From: an uncultured Pseudomonadota bacterium
GTDB lineage: Bacteria; Myxococcota_A; UBA796; GCA-2862545
NCBI GenBank assembly: GCA_913061235.1
Contig: CAJXTB010000010.1
Coordinates: 124,001 to 188,000, forward strand
Length of the DNA: 64,000 nt
Direction: 5' to 3'
The position numbers and the translations under genes were made by a program. Below, piece after piece: positions 1 to 9,239 of the stretch; positions within the stretch are counted from its first letter, which is position 1, and the number at the start of each line of letters is the position of its first letter. The notes below the pieces were generated by a model. It did not search any database. It was given only the letters and a program-made list of their open reading frames with translations, and was not told the DNA's origin.

Positions 1-83
1 TCCCAAACCACGACCCCAAATCACCCTCCCCTACGTGCGGTGCCCACTCCACAAGGTGCTAAACTCCGCAGCACGGAGAACTG

Positions 84-1373
84 ATGCACCACATCCTCGC
101 CTGGGCCCTAGCCCTCGCCCCATTCGCTGCGGTCGCAGCCCCTTTTGACCTGTCCCATTCCGGTCGTCTCGTAGACGTCAGTGGGGCTCCACTCAACGGG
201 GAGCACTCCATTGTGGTCACCGCCTACTACGGCTCGGGACAGTCCAATAGCTGGACCTTCAGCTCGGTGTCCCTCCAGGGCGGCTACTACTCGGTGGTCC
301 TTGATGGCGTAGACACCAGCTGGTTCACCGGTGATGTGGAAGTGGGTGTCGCTGTTGACGGCACCACAGAGATGACCCCGCGCTCGGTCATTGGCAGCGT
401 GCCGCGGGCGCATGTGGCGCGGTCGGTCGAGGTGGACACCACGGGCTCTGCCGTTGCATGCGAATCGGAGGGTCAGCTCGTCTGGGACTCCTCCACCCGC
501 AATCTCAAGGTCTGCGACGGGAGCGCTTGGCTACCCGTGGGTGGGGTTCGGACCGTCGTTGACTTTGGCTCGGTGCGTCGATGGTCGGACAACACTGCGG
601 CGTCGTCTTGCGATGACTACCGCCACCCAACGAACGCTGGGTACTCGTACGCCGGGGACATGGGCAATGGCGTGTACACCGTAGATCCAGACGGTGCGGG
701 GCCCATCTCCGCGTTGGATCTGTACTGCGATATGACCACAGACGGCGGCGGATGGACGGTGATTGGCAAGGTAGGCGCTGGTAATTTCCCCGTCACCGAC
801 ACCGAATATATCAACATTGTGGCCAATCCTACGGCCCACGTGAACCCGGCCCTTCTTCAGACCTCGAGTCAGCCGTCGTCTGCGCAGATGAGCTTTCTGG
901 ACCGGCCCTTCACCAATGCCCTTCACATCGCCTCTTCCGTCCGGGTGTATCGGGTGGACTACAGTCAGTCGGCGGCTGGGAACTCTGGGCGGTACTACCA
1001 GCGCCGAATCAATGCGCCGGACTCCTTCGACGCCTGGCACGCCATTCGGGACTCGCGCTTGTTTGGTGATGGGTCCATTGTCAGCACCTTCTACGTAGGT
1101 GGCTCTGGCTCAACGTTCAAGCTCGCCCAGGGCTCAGTGTGGAACGAGACCACCTTGGACTTCCCGAACGCCTCCGACGGCACTTTCGGGTTCTGGGACG
1201 ACGCGAGCATGGTCCTCAACACAGGAGAGACCTTGTCCGTGTCTCGACACATGGGGTTGATGTGCGACGGCATCGGCAGCCGGGGGAGCCAGTGGCTCGC
1301 GACGTTGACCACTGGGGATAGCCGGTTCAAGAACGACGTCGCTGACAGCTTCTCAGGGATCTGGTACCGCTAG
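84..1373 (+). CDS. secreted fibrinogen-like domain protein
   Basis: A 429-residue exported protein. Residues 1-18 form a signal peptide ending near VAA. Residues about 20-115 are a beta-rich N-terminal domain. The C-terminal half has the fibrinogen-type hallmark CDMTTDGGGWTVIG, with the Cys near residue 215 and DGGGW near 220, followed by a Cys close to the C-terminus. Fibrinogen-like domains usually bind glycans or act as surface adhesins; the ligand here cannot be read from sequence. The ATG is preceded by GGAG at a good distance. A second protein of the same architecture lies at 28050-29132, so the organism keeps at least two. Gene identity is well supported; the role in adhesion or recognition is inferred. 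Confidence 0.8.
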   Translation: MHHILAWALALAPFAAVAAPFDLSHSGRLVDVSGAPLNGEHSIVVTAYYGSGQSNSWTFSSVSLQGGYYSVVLDGVDTSWFTGDVEVGVAVDGTTEMTPRSVIGSVPRAHVARSVEVDTTGSAVACESEGQLVWDSSTRNLKVCDGSAWLPVGGVRTVVDFGSVRRWSDNTAASSCDDYRHPTNAGYSYAGDMGNGVYTVDPDGAGPISALDLYCDMTTDGGGWTVIGKVGAGNFPVTDTEYINIVANPTAHVNPALLQTSSQPSSAQMSFLDRPFTNALHIASSVRVYRVDYSQSAAGNSGRYYQRRINAPDSFDAWHAIRDSRLFGDGSIVSTFYVGGSGSTFKLAQGSVWNETTLDFPNASDGTFGFWDDASMVLNTGETLSVSRHMGLMCDGIGSRGSQWLATLTTGDSRFKNDVADSFSGIWYR

Positions 1374-1390
1374 AAGCTCCCTGTGTGACA

Positions 1391-1442
1391 GGGCGTTTGG
1401 GGGCCTTGGTTGTTCGCGCGGCAACCGAATCCCCAAGGCGCC
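1391..1442. other. imperfect inverted repeat between fibrinogen-like gene and pirin gene
   Basis: About 21-nt imperfect arms (GGCGTTTGGGGG... and ...CCCCAAGGCGCC) surround a TTCGCGCGG loop, just after the fibrinogen-like gene stop. There is no U-tract after it, so it is not a classical intrinsic terminator. It may be a weak 3' hairpin of the upstream transcript. Confidence 0.3.
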
Positions 1443-1564
1443 CGAACGTCTGCCGATGTGGAGGACCGCGCATGAGCCGCAGGCACCGGTCCCCATCCTC
1501 GAACACTGCGTTGCCCTTTCGTTCGAATCACCGGTGACTAGGTATGCGTCACCAGGAGAACACC

Positions 1565-2581
1565 ATGTCCTCACCCGTCCTTGCAGTCGCCCCCGTTTCC
1601 TTTCAGTGGCAGACCCTCGACCCGTTCTTGTTCTGCGTCTACCATGACGACAAATACCCAAATGGCAACGAGCAAATGGGCCCAGACGCGTCACTCGCGG
1701 GCCGGCACATTGGGCAGGACTTCACGCCGAAAGACGGCTGGCGCATGTACCACGGAGACGTCGTTCCGGGCTTTCCCAAGCACCCGCATCGTGGGTTTGA
1801 GACCATCACTCTGGTCCGACGTGGACGCATTGACCACAGCGATTCCCTAGGCGCCACCGCCCGCTTTGGCGACGGGGACGTTCAATGGATGACGGCGGGG
1901 CGGGGGATTGAGCACTGTGAGATGTTCCCGCTTCTCGACCAAGACGACGACAACCCGCTGGAGCTATTCCAGATCTGGCTCAACCTGCCCGCCAGTGACA
2001 AGTTGGTCGACCCGTACTTCACCATGTTGTGGAACCACCAGATTCCGCGCCACACGTTCACCGATAGCAACGGTGTGGGCACGGAAGTGGTGACCATTGT
2101 GGGTGGGTTGGAAGGCATTCAAGCGCCGTCACCGCCGCCCAACTCGTGGGCGTCCCGTCCCGAGAGTGGCATCGCCATCTGGACCATTCGCATTCCGCCG
2201 GGCGGACACTACACGCTGCCAGCAGGTCCGGCAGGCACCAATCGCGTGGCCTACCTGTTCAAGGGGGCCACTCTGCGGGTCGCAGACCGGGACGTGTCTC
2301 CAGAAGTAGCCATCCAGCTGCGTCCCAACGAGGCGGTGTCGCTGGTCAACGGCGACACAGAGGCCGAGCTGCTGTTGCTACAGGCGCGCCCCATTGGCGA
2401 GCCGGTCGCCAAGCACGGTCCCTTCGTCATGAACACCGAAGAAGAGATTCGCCAAGCGTTCACCGACTACCATGCAGGCCAGTTTGGTCGCTGGCCGTGG
2501 CCGGACAATGGGCCGGTACATCCTAGGGGCCAAGAGCGTTTTGCGATTCACGCGGACGGTCGAGTAGAGACGCCGACGTAA
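1565..2581 (+). CDS. pirin family protein
   Basis: A 338-residue bicupin of the pirin family, slightly longer than typical bacterial pirins. The N-terminal cupin has HPHRGFET and then GDVQWMTAGRGIEHCEM. These contain the two His, the later His and the Glu that bind the metal in characterised pirins. The C-terminal cupin is less conserved, as is usual. Some pirins have quercetinase activity and others act as redox-sensitive regulators; this sequence does not decide between them. The ATG at 1565 is chosen because AGGAGA lies just upstream and the protein then starts as pirins do; an in-frame ATG at 1544 has no ribosome site. Cytoplasmic, no signal peptide. Confidence 0.9.
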   Translation: MSSPVLAVAPVSFQWQTLDPFLFCVYHDDKYPNGNEQMGPDASLAGRHIGQDFTPKDGWRMYHGDVVPGFPKHPHRGFETITLVRRGRIDHSDSLGATARFGDGDVQWMTAGRGIEHCEMFPLLDQDDDNPLELFQIWLNLPASDKLVDPYFTMLWNHQIPRHTFTDSNGVGTEVVTIVGGLEGIQAPSPPPNSWASRPESGIAIWTIRIPPGGHYTLPAGPAGTNRVAYLFKGATLRVADRDVSPEVAIQLRPNEAVSLVNGDTEAELLLLQARPIGEPVAKHGPFVMNTEEEIRQAFTDYHAGQFGRWPWPDNGPVHPRGQERFAIHADGRVETPT

Positions 2582-2722
2582 GGGCTGATCCGTCGCTTGA
2601 CACGTCTGGTGAGACACCCTAGATGGCGGGTAGATGGTGCACGCGCTCTCCATACGAGAGCCCATTGATCGTGTTTGAAGGCCGCAGAGTCGGCCTATTC
2701 ACACGATCAGACTAGGTGCCCC

Positions 2723-4702
2723 ATGGCCTTTCGACTTCTTCCATTGGTTCTTCTCGCAGCGTGTGGTCTGTCTGAGCCCACCCAAGATGGCCGCTTTGAC
2801 GTGGCTCTCGATGCTGCCGCACTCGCCAAGATTGGTGACTGCCAAGCACGAGAAACCTTGGCTGTGGTCAACGACCCGGCATCCACTGCGGACGCGCTGA
2901 GGGCACTCGGTGTGCACAGCCGCGCGGCATCGAACATTGCTGCTACGCGACTCGGCAACGACGGCGTCTCGGGTACCGCTGATGACGTCACCTTCCTCAC
3001 ACTCATAGACGTAGACGACGTCTCCTACGTGGGCCCCGCCGCCATGACCCAGCTGCTGACGCTTGGTGATGACCGCTGCGACGGTGTGGTCGAGCCGGCT
3101 CCCTACACCTGCCCGGTGGACGAGCTTCTGACCTTCGTGAACGCACCGAGCACAGACGTAGACGCGTTCTTGGCGATTGACCTACACAGCCGCGCCGCCC
3201 GCGAAATCGTCGCTCATCGGGATGGCGCTGACGCCACACCCGGTACCGCAGATGACGCCCTGTTCGCGTCGCTCGCAGACGTCGATGCGGTCCGTCAGGT
3301 TGGGCCGTCTGCCATGGCAACGCTCACCCAGTGGGGCCTGGACCAGTGCGGAACCGCCGAGACCATCTTCTCCCCGCAGGACTACCACGCGTCCCACTTG
3401 ACCCGCGTTGTTGCCCTGATTGACGCGACCGAGCGCTCGATTGACGTGGCCATGTACAGCTTCCGCGACAGCCAAGTGCTCGACGCTTTGGACCGCGCGC
3501 AAGACCGCGGCGTCAGCATTCGTTTCTTGTTCAACGGTGCCTCGGACGACCGCCGAGACCCGGCCGGAACCCGCTCGGCAGCGCTCGAAGACATGGGCAT
3601 TGAAGTGCGCTGGGTCAACAAGACTCAGCACCACAAGTTCGCCATCTTCGACGGCGCGCGGCTCAACCTTGATGATGCTTCTACGGGTATTCTCGCCAGC
3701 GGAAGCGGAAACTGGTCGTATGGCGCGGCCACGCGCTTTGACGAGAACATGGTGGTTGCCCAAGGTGACGCGCGCTTGTTGCTCGGATTCCAGCAAGAGT
3801 TCAACCTGCTGTGGGACAATGGCCGCTTGGTCGAGTGGAACGAAGCGATTGCTGAGGTGCCGTGCATGGACATCACGGATGCCATGGTCGCTTCGGCTAC
3901 CGGCTCGGATGCCATCTTCACGTCGTCCAACTTCCGTACCTACGAGTCCACTCGCTACGGTCCCACCTTCGGAAGCCAAGCCGGAGTGCACCATGTCCGC
4001 GACGCCTTGGTCGAGCTCATTGAGAGCGCTGACGAGTCGGTGTGGGTTGCCTCTGGCCACCTGCGGTCACGTCAAATTGCCGAAGCACTGATTGCGAAGG
4101 CGAACGAAGGCGTTGCGGTTCGGGTGTACTTGGACAGCCAAGAGTATGTCAGTGCCGGGTACTTCGCCTCGGAAGTCACCGACTTCGAAGACTGCCTGCA
4201 GACCGCCACAACACCTGGTCAGACCGCAGGCTGCTACGACGACGGCCTGCACTTTGGCTACGCCCTACACGCTGCCGGCGTGGACGTCCGGTTCAAGCAC
4301 TACGCCTACCGCTGGGACTACCACTACGCCGACCAAATGCACCACAAGTACTTGGTTATCGACGAAGAGATGGTCGCTACAGGCAGCTACAACCTGTCCA
4401 ATAACGCCGAGTTCGACACCTTCGAGAACGTGTCCTTCCTCGAAGCGTACCGCTACCCTGAGCTGGTTGCGGACTTCATCGAGAACTTCGAGACGATGTG
4501 GGTGACAGGCGAGGGCACCTTCGCCGCTCACCTCGACACGGTTCGCAATGGCCCCGGCTCCATCCCCTTGGTGTACGACGCCATGGCGCTCGACTGGGAC
4601 CAGGTCACCGAGCTGAAGGACGCCATTCGCGAGGCGTGTCCCGATGTGAACTCCGAAGCCTTCCGGAGCGACCCCGTCGGTCACCAGTGGTGTGCCCGCT
4701 AG
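2723..4702 (+). CDS. phospholipase D-like lipoprotein with two N-terminal helical repeats
   Basis: A 659-residue exported protein with a lipobox (LLAAC) at the N-terminus. Two repeats of about 80 residues follow (roughly 35-110 and 118-200). Both contain HSRAA and a VGP(A/S)AM turn that resembles helix-hairpin-helix units. Two PLD catalytic motifs follow: HHKFAIFD near residue 303 with GSGNWS behind it, and HHKYLVID near 540 with TGSYNLS behind it. Two HKD motifs in one chain form one active site in this family, which cleaves phosphodiester bonds in phospholipids or nucleic acids. The paired HhH-like units raise the possibility of a nucleic-acid substrate, but that is inference. It converges on the next gene with a 4-nt overlap (CTAG). 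Confidence 0.85.
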   Translation: MAFRLLPLVLLAACGLSEPTQDGRFDVALDAAALAKIGDCQARETLAVVNDPASTADALRALGVHSRAASNIAATRLGNDGVSGTADDVTFLTLIDVDDVSYVGPAAMTQLLTLGDDRCDGVVEPAPYTCPVDELLTFVNAPSTDVDAFLAIDLHSRAAREIVAHRDGADATPGTADDALFASLADVDAVRQVGPSAMATLTQWGLDQCGTAETIFSPQDYHASHLTRVVALIDATERSIDVAMYSFRDSQVLDALDRAQDRGVSIRFLFNGASDDRRDPAGTRSAALEDMGIEVRWVNKTQHHKFAIFDGARLNLDDASTGILASGSGNWSYGAATRFDENMVVAQGDARLLLGFQQEFNLLWDNGRLVEWNEAIAEVPCMDITDAMVASATGSDAIFTSSNFRTYESTRYGPTFGSQAGVHHVRDALVELIESADESVWVASGHLRSRQIAEALIAKANEGVAVRVYLDSQEYVSAGYFASEVTDFEDCLQTATTPGQTAGCYDDGLHFGYALHAAGVDVRFKHYAYRWDYHYADQMHHKYLVIDEEMVATGSYNLSNNAEFDTFENVSFLEAYRYPELVADFIENFETMWVTGEGTFAAHLDTVRNGPGSIPLVYDAMALDWDQVTELKDAIREACPDVNSEAFRSDPVGHQWCAR

Positions 4703-5442
4703 AGGGTGACGCCGACGGCGACCTGGCCGGCAGCACCACGCTCGAAGACGCCGGGCACCCAAGGCATTGCGGTCAACTGCGCGTACACCGTCTCCGTGCC
4801 CATGCGTGCGGTCAGGGTCGGAGTCCATGCCGTCAGTCCCAGCCGGACGGAGGTTGCGCCACCGGGGGCGGGGAACCACGACCAGCCCACCTCGGGTAAG
4901 TAGGAGACCGTCGCCAGCTGGCCGCGCTCGACGTCCTGTCGCTCATCTTGCAGAGAGACTCCCGGACCCCACGATGCATCCAGGCCCCAGCGGTCGGTCG
5001 GAGACTGCCAGTGTACGGCTGCTCCCAGCTGCACGAAGCTGCCCACGCGCAGGTAGGCTCGGGAGGTCACAGTGGGGGTCTTGAGCCACTGAACCGAGAC
5101 GCCTGCGGTCGCCGTTAGGACCGTGGAGTCTTTGACGGATGAGTTGGTGAGGTCAGGCCGGGAGTCCAGCACACAGCACAACGACGTGGACGACCGCACG
5201 CGACGCCACGAGTGTGCACCTGCTGTGATGCGCACGCTGTCGGTCAGGTCGAAGGCGGTCCGAGCACCGCCCACGACATCGTCGCTCTGCCAGCTGCCAA
5301 GAAACTGGCCTTTACTGCGCATGGCGCCAAGGTCCATCTCCACTTGCAGGCGCTGACCCTGTGAGAATTGGACGGCGGAAGGGTTGAACGTGCTGGGGAA
5401 AACGTCTGCGCCGAACGCGAGTGAAAGCAGGGTAAGAATCAT
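4699..5442 (-). CDS. secreted beta-rich protein, probable outer-membrane barrel
   Basis: A 247-residue protein with a short signal peptide (MILTLLSLAFGA) and no strong internal hydrophobic helix. The rest alternates polar and hydrophobic residues and ends in VAVGVTL, which looks like a series of beta strands of an outer-membrane barrel. I do not recognise the family. The start is fixed by GGAGG seven bases before the ATG at 5442; a longer open frame upstream lacks such a site. Its stop overlaps the stop of the phospholipase D gene on the other strand. Function unknown. Confidence 0.65.
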   Translation of the reverse strand: MILTLLSLAFGADVFPSTFNPSAVQFSQGQRLQVEMDLGAMRSKGQFLGSWQSDDVVGGARTAFDLTDSVRITAGAHSWRRVRSSTSLCCVLDSRPDLTNSSVKDSTVLTATAGVSVQWLKTPTVTSRAYLRVGSFVQLGAAVHWQSPTDRWGLDASWGPGVSLQDERQDVERGQLATVSYLPEVGWSWFPAPGGATSVRLGLTAWTPTLTARMGTETVYAQLTAMPWVPGVFERGAAGQVAVGVTL

Positions 5443-5544
5443 GATTACCTCCGACCTGGCGGGTATGACCCTGTCCGAGCAGCAACCATTACGGCCGATT
5501 TCGTGCCCCAGCACACGCGCTGGGCAGGCGGGTCTTTGCACGCA

Positions 5545-6303
5545 TCAGTCGCCGCGAAAGGCACCCAGTGCATCCACCGTTGTGGGCGCGGTGTGTCCAA
5601 ACGCCACGGTGGACACCTCTGGCGGCAAGCGTGCGGTCAGGCCCGTCAACTGGGCGTGGTTGAGGTCCAGGTCTTCCGAGAAGATACCCGTGGCGCCGTG
5701 AACACTGCCGTCTTTGTGCGCGTTGCCGCTGTCGCCAATGAAGACGGTGTCTGTAATGACGATTGCGGCGCTTCCAGGGGTGTGTCCGGGGATGGCAAGC
5801 AGCTGTACCTCCACGCCGTCCACCGTCACTTTGGTGCCGTCTTCCACCGGAAAGGTCACCTCGATTCCCGTAGGCGCGGCACCCACCATGCCGCCAACGA
5901 GGCTGTCGGAAGCCACCGTTCCAGCCACAAGGTCCGACTCGGCCGACAGCGCGTAGATCGGTGCGTTGAGTAGGGGAATCGCGGCGATGTGGTCGCCGTG
6001 GCCATGGGTCAGGAAGACCGCGAGAACGTCATCCAGAGTGAAGCCTTGGGTCGCGAGCGCTGCCTGTAGAGCCTTGCCTTCTGCGTCCATTCCGGCGTCT
6101 ATCAGCAGCACTCCGGAATCTGTAGGCACACTGTACATAGCCGTGAACCCGTCTACAATCAGAGTTGAGGGTCCGACAATGAGGCCATCTTCCAGCGGAG
6201 CATGTGAACCGAAGATGCTGCTATACAAGTAGATAGCAGTCCCTACGACGGCCAAGCTGCCGATGGCCAATAGTGCAAGACCGCCAAGGATGAATCGCTT
6301 CAT
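5545..6303 (-). CDS. MBL-fold metallo-hydrolase, membrane-anchored or secreted
   Basis: A 252-residue protein. Residues 1-30 form a hydrophobic anchor or signal peptide. The metallo-beta-lactamase motif THGHGDH lies near residues 100-106, followed by the later ligands in IPGHTPGS and FIGDSGN. A last His sits near the C-terminus in VAFGHTAP. All metal ligands of the fold are visible, so the protein should bind two metal ions and hydrolyse an ester, thioester or phosphoester. The substrate cannot be told. It reads away from the neighbouring barrel-like gene on the same strand with about 100 bases between them, so it may have its own promoter. Confidence 0.85.
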   Translation of the reverse strand: MKRFILGGLALLAIGSLAVVGTAIYLYSSIFGSHAPLEDGLIVGPSTLIVDGFTAMYSVPTDSGVLLIDAGMDAEGKALQAALATQGFTLDDVLAVFLTHGHGDHIAAIPLLNAPIYALSAESDLVAGTVASDSLVGGMVGAAPTGIEVTFPVEDGTKVTVDGVEVQLLAIPGHTPGSAAIVITDTVFIGDSGNAHKDGSVHGATGIFSEDLDLNHAQLTGLTARLPPEVSTVAFGHTAPTTVDALGAFRGD

Positions 6304-6414
6304 GAGTACTCCGACAGTCAGTGTAGTCGGCCGCTTGTCGTGGAGCAGTGGGGCGAGACCGGTTGGTACAGATGACGGCTTTGCACAGTCTCACTGACGT
6401 TTCAGATCAACCTG

Positions 6415-7071
6415 CTACGAGTCAGGCAGCTCCACACCTATCCGTCGTGCGGCCATCCACACCTTGGCTTTGTCTGCGGGAGCCAAGGGTGTCAGGGCAT
6501 CCAGAATCGCCTGCTTGTGCGGTCCGCCTCGCTTGAGCCCAGCGGCAATCGACTCGGCACAGTCCGCCGGCAGTCCCTCTAGCAAAACGCTTGGCAAGGA
6601 CAGGGCAATCTCTTTGGCGGTTCCGTGACGCGCCACGAGTCGTGCCTCGTCACCCCCAAGACCCGTGATCCTCAAGCGTCGGAGCACGTCTGCTCGGTAT
6701 TCATCATTGTCTTTTGCCAATGCCGCTGCGGCACCGAGCAAGAGGTCTTCGACGCTGGTGTCATCACCGGCAGACTGCAGCAGAGTTCCCATGTCCAATG
6801 CCGCATGAGCCAACAGAAGCAGCCCGCACAGAGCGGGGTCGTCTAGGCGCTTAGCCAGCCGCGCCCCGACAGCGACAGCCACCGGACGACCCGTCTGAAC
6901 CAGTGCCGCGCACAAACCAACGGCTTCGTCTCTGGACAGCACTCCCGTCTGTGCTGCCTGGGCCAAGAGGTGGTCGGTATCCGGCTTGTGATTGGCTCGC
7001 TGGAGCACAGCAGCCGCCAGTTCCTGGGGGGTGGCGAAGGTCTGGTCGTCGAGGCTGGCTGGAAACGGCAT
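6415..7071 (-). CDS. hypothetical alpha-helical protein
   Basis: A 218-residue soluble protein rich in Ala and Leu, predicted from composition to be mostly alpha-helical. It could be built from HEAT-like or similar helical repeats, since short AAxLA-type segments recur. No signal peptide, membrane segment or catalytic motif is visible. Codon use matches the neighbours, and the reading frame is much longer than competing frames, which supports a real gene. Function unknown. Confidence 0.6.
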   Translation of the reverse strand: MPFPASLDDQTFATPQELAAAVLQRANHKPDTDHLLAQAAQTGVLSRDEAVGLCAALVQTGRPVAVAVGARLAKRLDDPALCGLLLLAHAALDMGTLLQSAGDDTSVEDLLLGAAAALAKDNDEYRADVLRRLRITGLGGDEARLVARHGTAKEIALSLPSVLLEGLPADCAESIAAGLKRGGPHKQAILDALTPLAPADKAKVWMAARRIGVELPDS

Positions 7072-7160
7072 GGCTGGAGAGTACCGCGAGGGAGACAGTG
7101 TTGGGAACCGCGCTTCCCCAGTGTTGTCTTGTGCGATAGTGTGCGCTGGGGAGGGCCTGA

Positions 7161-7586
7161 ATGGACTCGAGTCGAAACGTTGTTATTGGTGCGGTTATTG
7201 TGGTGGTAGCAGCACTATTGGGTGGTCTGATGCTGTATATGACCAGCCCAGACACTTCCGTTGATTCCAACCCTGACGTCGGGCCTATTGCAGGCGTGGA
7301 GCCCGGTAATGCCGCAGAACCGGGGGGTATCATCCGGGGTGCTGGAGACGGCACGGATGCTGATGGTCAGCCAGTGGCACGTGTTGGACCTGACGGTCAG
7401 CCCGTCGATACCGCCGAGGAACAGGCCAACGGCGACGACACGGGCTTGACTCGCGAAGGTATGATCGACGAGATGCTCGATGATGTGGCCAAGGACACGG
7501 GTCTCGACGAAGCGGGGCGTCAGCGCATGCAAGAAGCCCTCCTGCGTGCCCGTGACGGCCAACAGGAAGCTCCCGCCGCTCCTTAG
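7161..7586 (+). CDS. hypothetical single-pass membrane protein
   Basis: A 141-residue protein with a short cytoplasmic start and one hydrophobic helix at about residues 7-28, rich in Val and Ala. An acidic, Gly/Pro/Asp-rich exported part with DGQPVARVGPDGQPV-type repeats follows, and then a helical C-terminal third (GMIDEMLDDVAKDTGLDEAG). A GGGGAGG ribosome site precedes the ATG. The layout suggests a periplasmic, inner-membrane-anchored protein. No family recognised. It converges on the radical SAM gene with about 40 bases between stops. Confidence 0.6.
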   Translation: MDSSRNVVIGAVIVVVAALLGGLMLYMTSPDTSVDSNPDVGPIAGVEPGNAAEPGGIIRGAGDGTDADGQPVARVGPDGQPVDTAEEQANGDDTGLTREGMIDEMLDDVAKDTGLDEAGRQRMQEALLRARDGQQEAPAAP

Positions 7587-7625
7587 GGGCTGGCCTTAGG
7601 TTTTGACCGATCCGTTGGGCTCGGT

Positions 7626-9131
7626 CTACTTTGCAGCCTTCTCAAAGGCCCACGGGCGCATTGTCTCAACGTTGATTTCGTTGAACGCGCGTTTGTAGTC
7701 TGCAAACCGACCGCCAGCGTTGACCGCATCGAGCACGGCGAGGCCAGCCTCTGGCCCGCCCTGCGCGAGCTGGTACTCCGCCCATGCCCAGCGTGCTGAT
7801 GCGCTGCGAAGCTCAGCACGTGAGCCGCGTAGGCCGTTCTTGATGTACTTGAGCGCCTTGTCCACGGGCTTGATGCCGGCGAAGGGGGTGCCATCTAGCG
7901 GGGTGTGGCGCTTGGCAACAAATGGAGCCACGCCCAGTGCAACCTTGATGTGGGTGGACAGGCGACGAGTGAAGTCGATGAGCTCGTCGTAGTCTTCTTG
8001 CTGCTCGTCTGGTAGGCCAACCATCATGTACACCTTGAGTGTCTCAAAGCCCACGCTTCCCGCAATCTTGGCGCACTCGATGAGTTGCTTTTCGGTGGTG
8101 CCCTTGCTGATGGTCCGGCGCAGACGTTGGCTCGCCGCATCGCTCGCTACGGTGAGGGTGCGTGCACCGCTCTTGCGCAACAGGGCTGCAATCTGTGGAC
8201 GTCGCGCCACACGGTCTGCGCGAAGGCTGCTCACACCAATACCTCGGCCGGTCTCGACGAGTGTCTCTAGGACATCTACCAGCTTGGGATGGTCAGAGAT
8301 GGCGGCGCCCACGAGGCCCACCTTCTTCGCCTCATCTGGGATGAACGAAAGAACACGCTCGGGGGAAACCAGGCGCATTCCGCCGTTGGTGGAGCGGCGC
8401 ATGACGCAGAAGCTGCACTGCCGGTGACACCCACGCTCGCCTTCGAGCATGAACATGTTGGCCAGCTCGGTGTCTGGTGACAAGATTCCGCTGCGTGCCG
8501 GAAGGAGCGAGTCGGTGGCCTTGGCGACCGCCGGCAAGACCGTTCCGTGGCGTTCGGGGATGAAGGCTCCGGGCAGCTTCTCGACAGCGTCTAGCCACGA
8601 CTGGCGACTGTCTGTGTCGAATAGCGAACGAATTGCGGGCATGCAGGTCTCATCGGCTTCGCCGAGCAGCATGGCGTCCACAAACGGAGATGCGGGCAGC
8701 GGATTGCTGAAGGTGAGCGGGCCACCCAACAAGATGACCGGGTCGTGTGGGCCACGGTCTTTGGCGAGGACCGGAATACCTGCCAGCTGAAGCAGCTCGA
8801 CCAGACCGCCGAGCTCCATCTCATAGGCCAGAGAGACCGCCAAGATGGGAAAGTGAGACAGCGGTGTTTCGGTCTCGAGAGACCGAGGCACTTGGCGCAT
8901 GCGACGCTCATTGGCCACGTCATCAGGCAGCAGTACGCGCTCGGCTTGAAGACCGGCATTGCGGAGCTGAATGAGCAGCCACTGGTAGCCCAGAGAGCTC
9001 ATCGCAACGCGGTACGGCGACGGGTACACCATGGCCACACGCGGACCGCCAATGCGCAGCGGGGTACCAACCATTGTCTCGCGTGAGACGCGCTGACGAT
9101 TGAGTTCTGTCTGGGACGGGGATGTAGCCAT
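7626..9131 (-). CDS. B12-binding-type radical SAM protein
   Basis: A 501-residue protein of the group with an N-terminal cobalamin-binding-like Rossmann region followed by a radical SAM core. The cluster motif GCHRQCSFC (CxxxCxxC) lies near residues 236-244. It is followed by VSPERVLSFIP, the glycine-rich segment and strands typical of the Elp3/MiaB-like core, and MMVGLPDE near residue 370. It resembles the first part of the family whose C-terminus is often annotated TIGR03960. It is likely cytoplasmic and iron-sulfur dependent. The exact reaction is not known for this family. No obvious operon partner: both neighbours are on the plus strand. Confidence 0.82.
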   Translation of the reverse strand: MATSPSQTELNRQRVSRETMVGTPLRIGGPRVAMVYPSPYRVAMSSLGYQWLLIQLRNAGLQAERVLLPDDVANERRMRQVPRSLETETPLSHFPILAVSLAYEMELGGLVELLQLAGIPVLAKDRGPHDPVILLGGPLTFSNPLPASPFVDAMLLGEADETCMPAIRSLFDTDSRQSWLDAVEKLPGAFIPERHGTVLPAVAKATDSLLPARSGILSPDTELANMFMLEGERGCHRQCSFCVMRRSTNGGMRLVSPERVLSFIPDEAKKVGLVGAAISDHPKLVDVLETLVETGRGIGVSSLRADRVARRPQIAALLRKSGARTLTVASDAASQRLRRTISKGTTEKQLIECAKIAGSVGFETLKVYMMVGLPDEQQEDYDELIDFTRRLSTHIKVALGVAPFVAKRHTPLDGTPFAGIKPVDKALKYIKNGLRGSRAELRSASARWAWAEYQLAQGGPEAGLAVLDAVNAGGRFADYKRAFNEINVETMRPWAFEKAAK

Positions 9132-9239
9132 GGGCGTCCCTATCGCGCTGAAGGGGAATCTGGGAAGGCCTCTCGGGTTCGATGCGGTGGATGCGAAGCA
9201 ACGGACCCGCTAAACAGCTCTCCCCCTGGAGCCTTCCCC

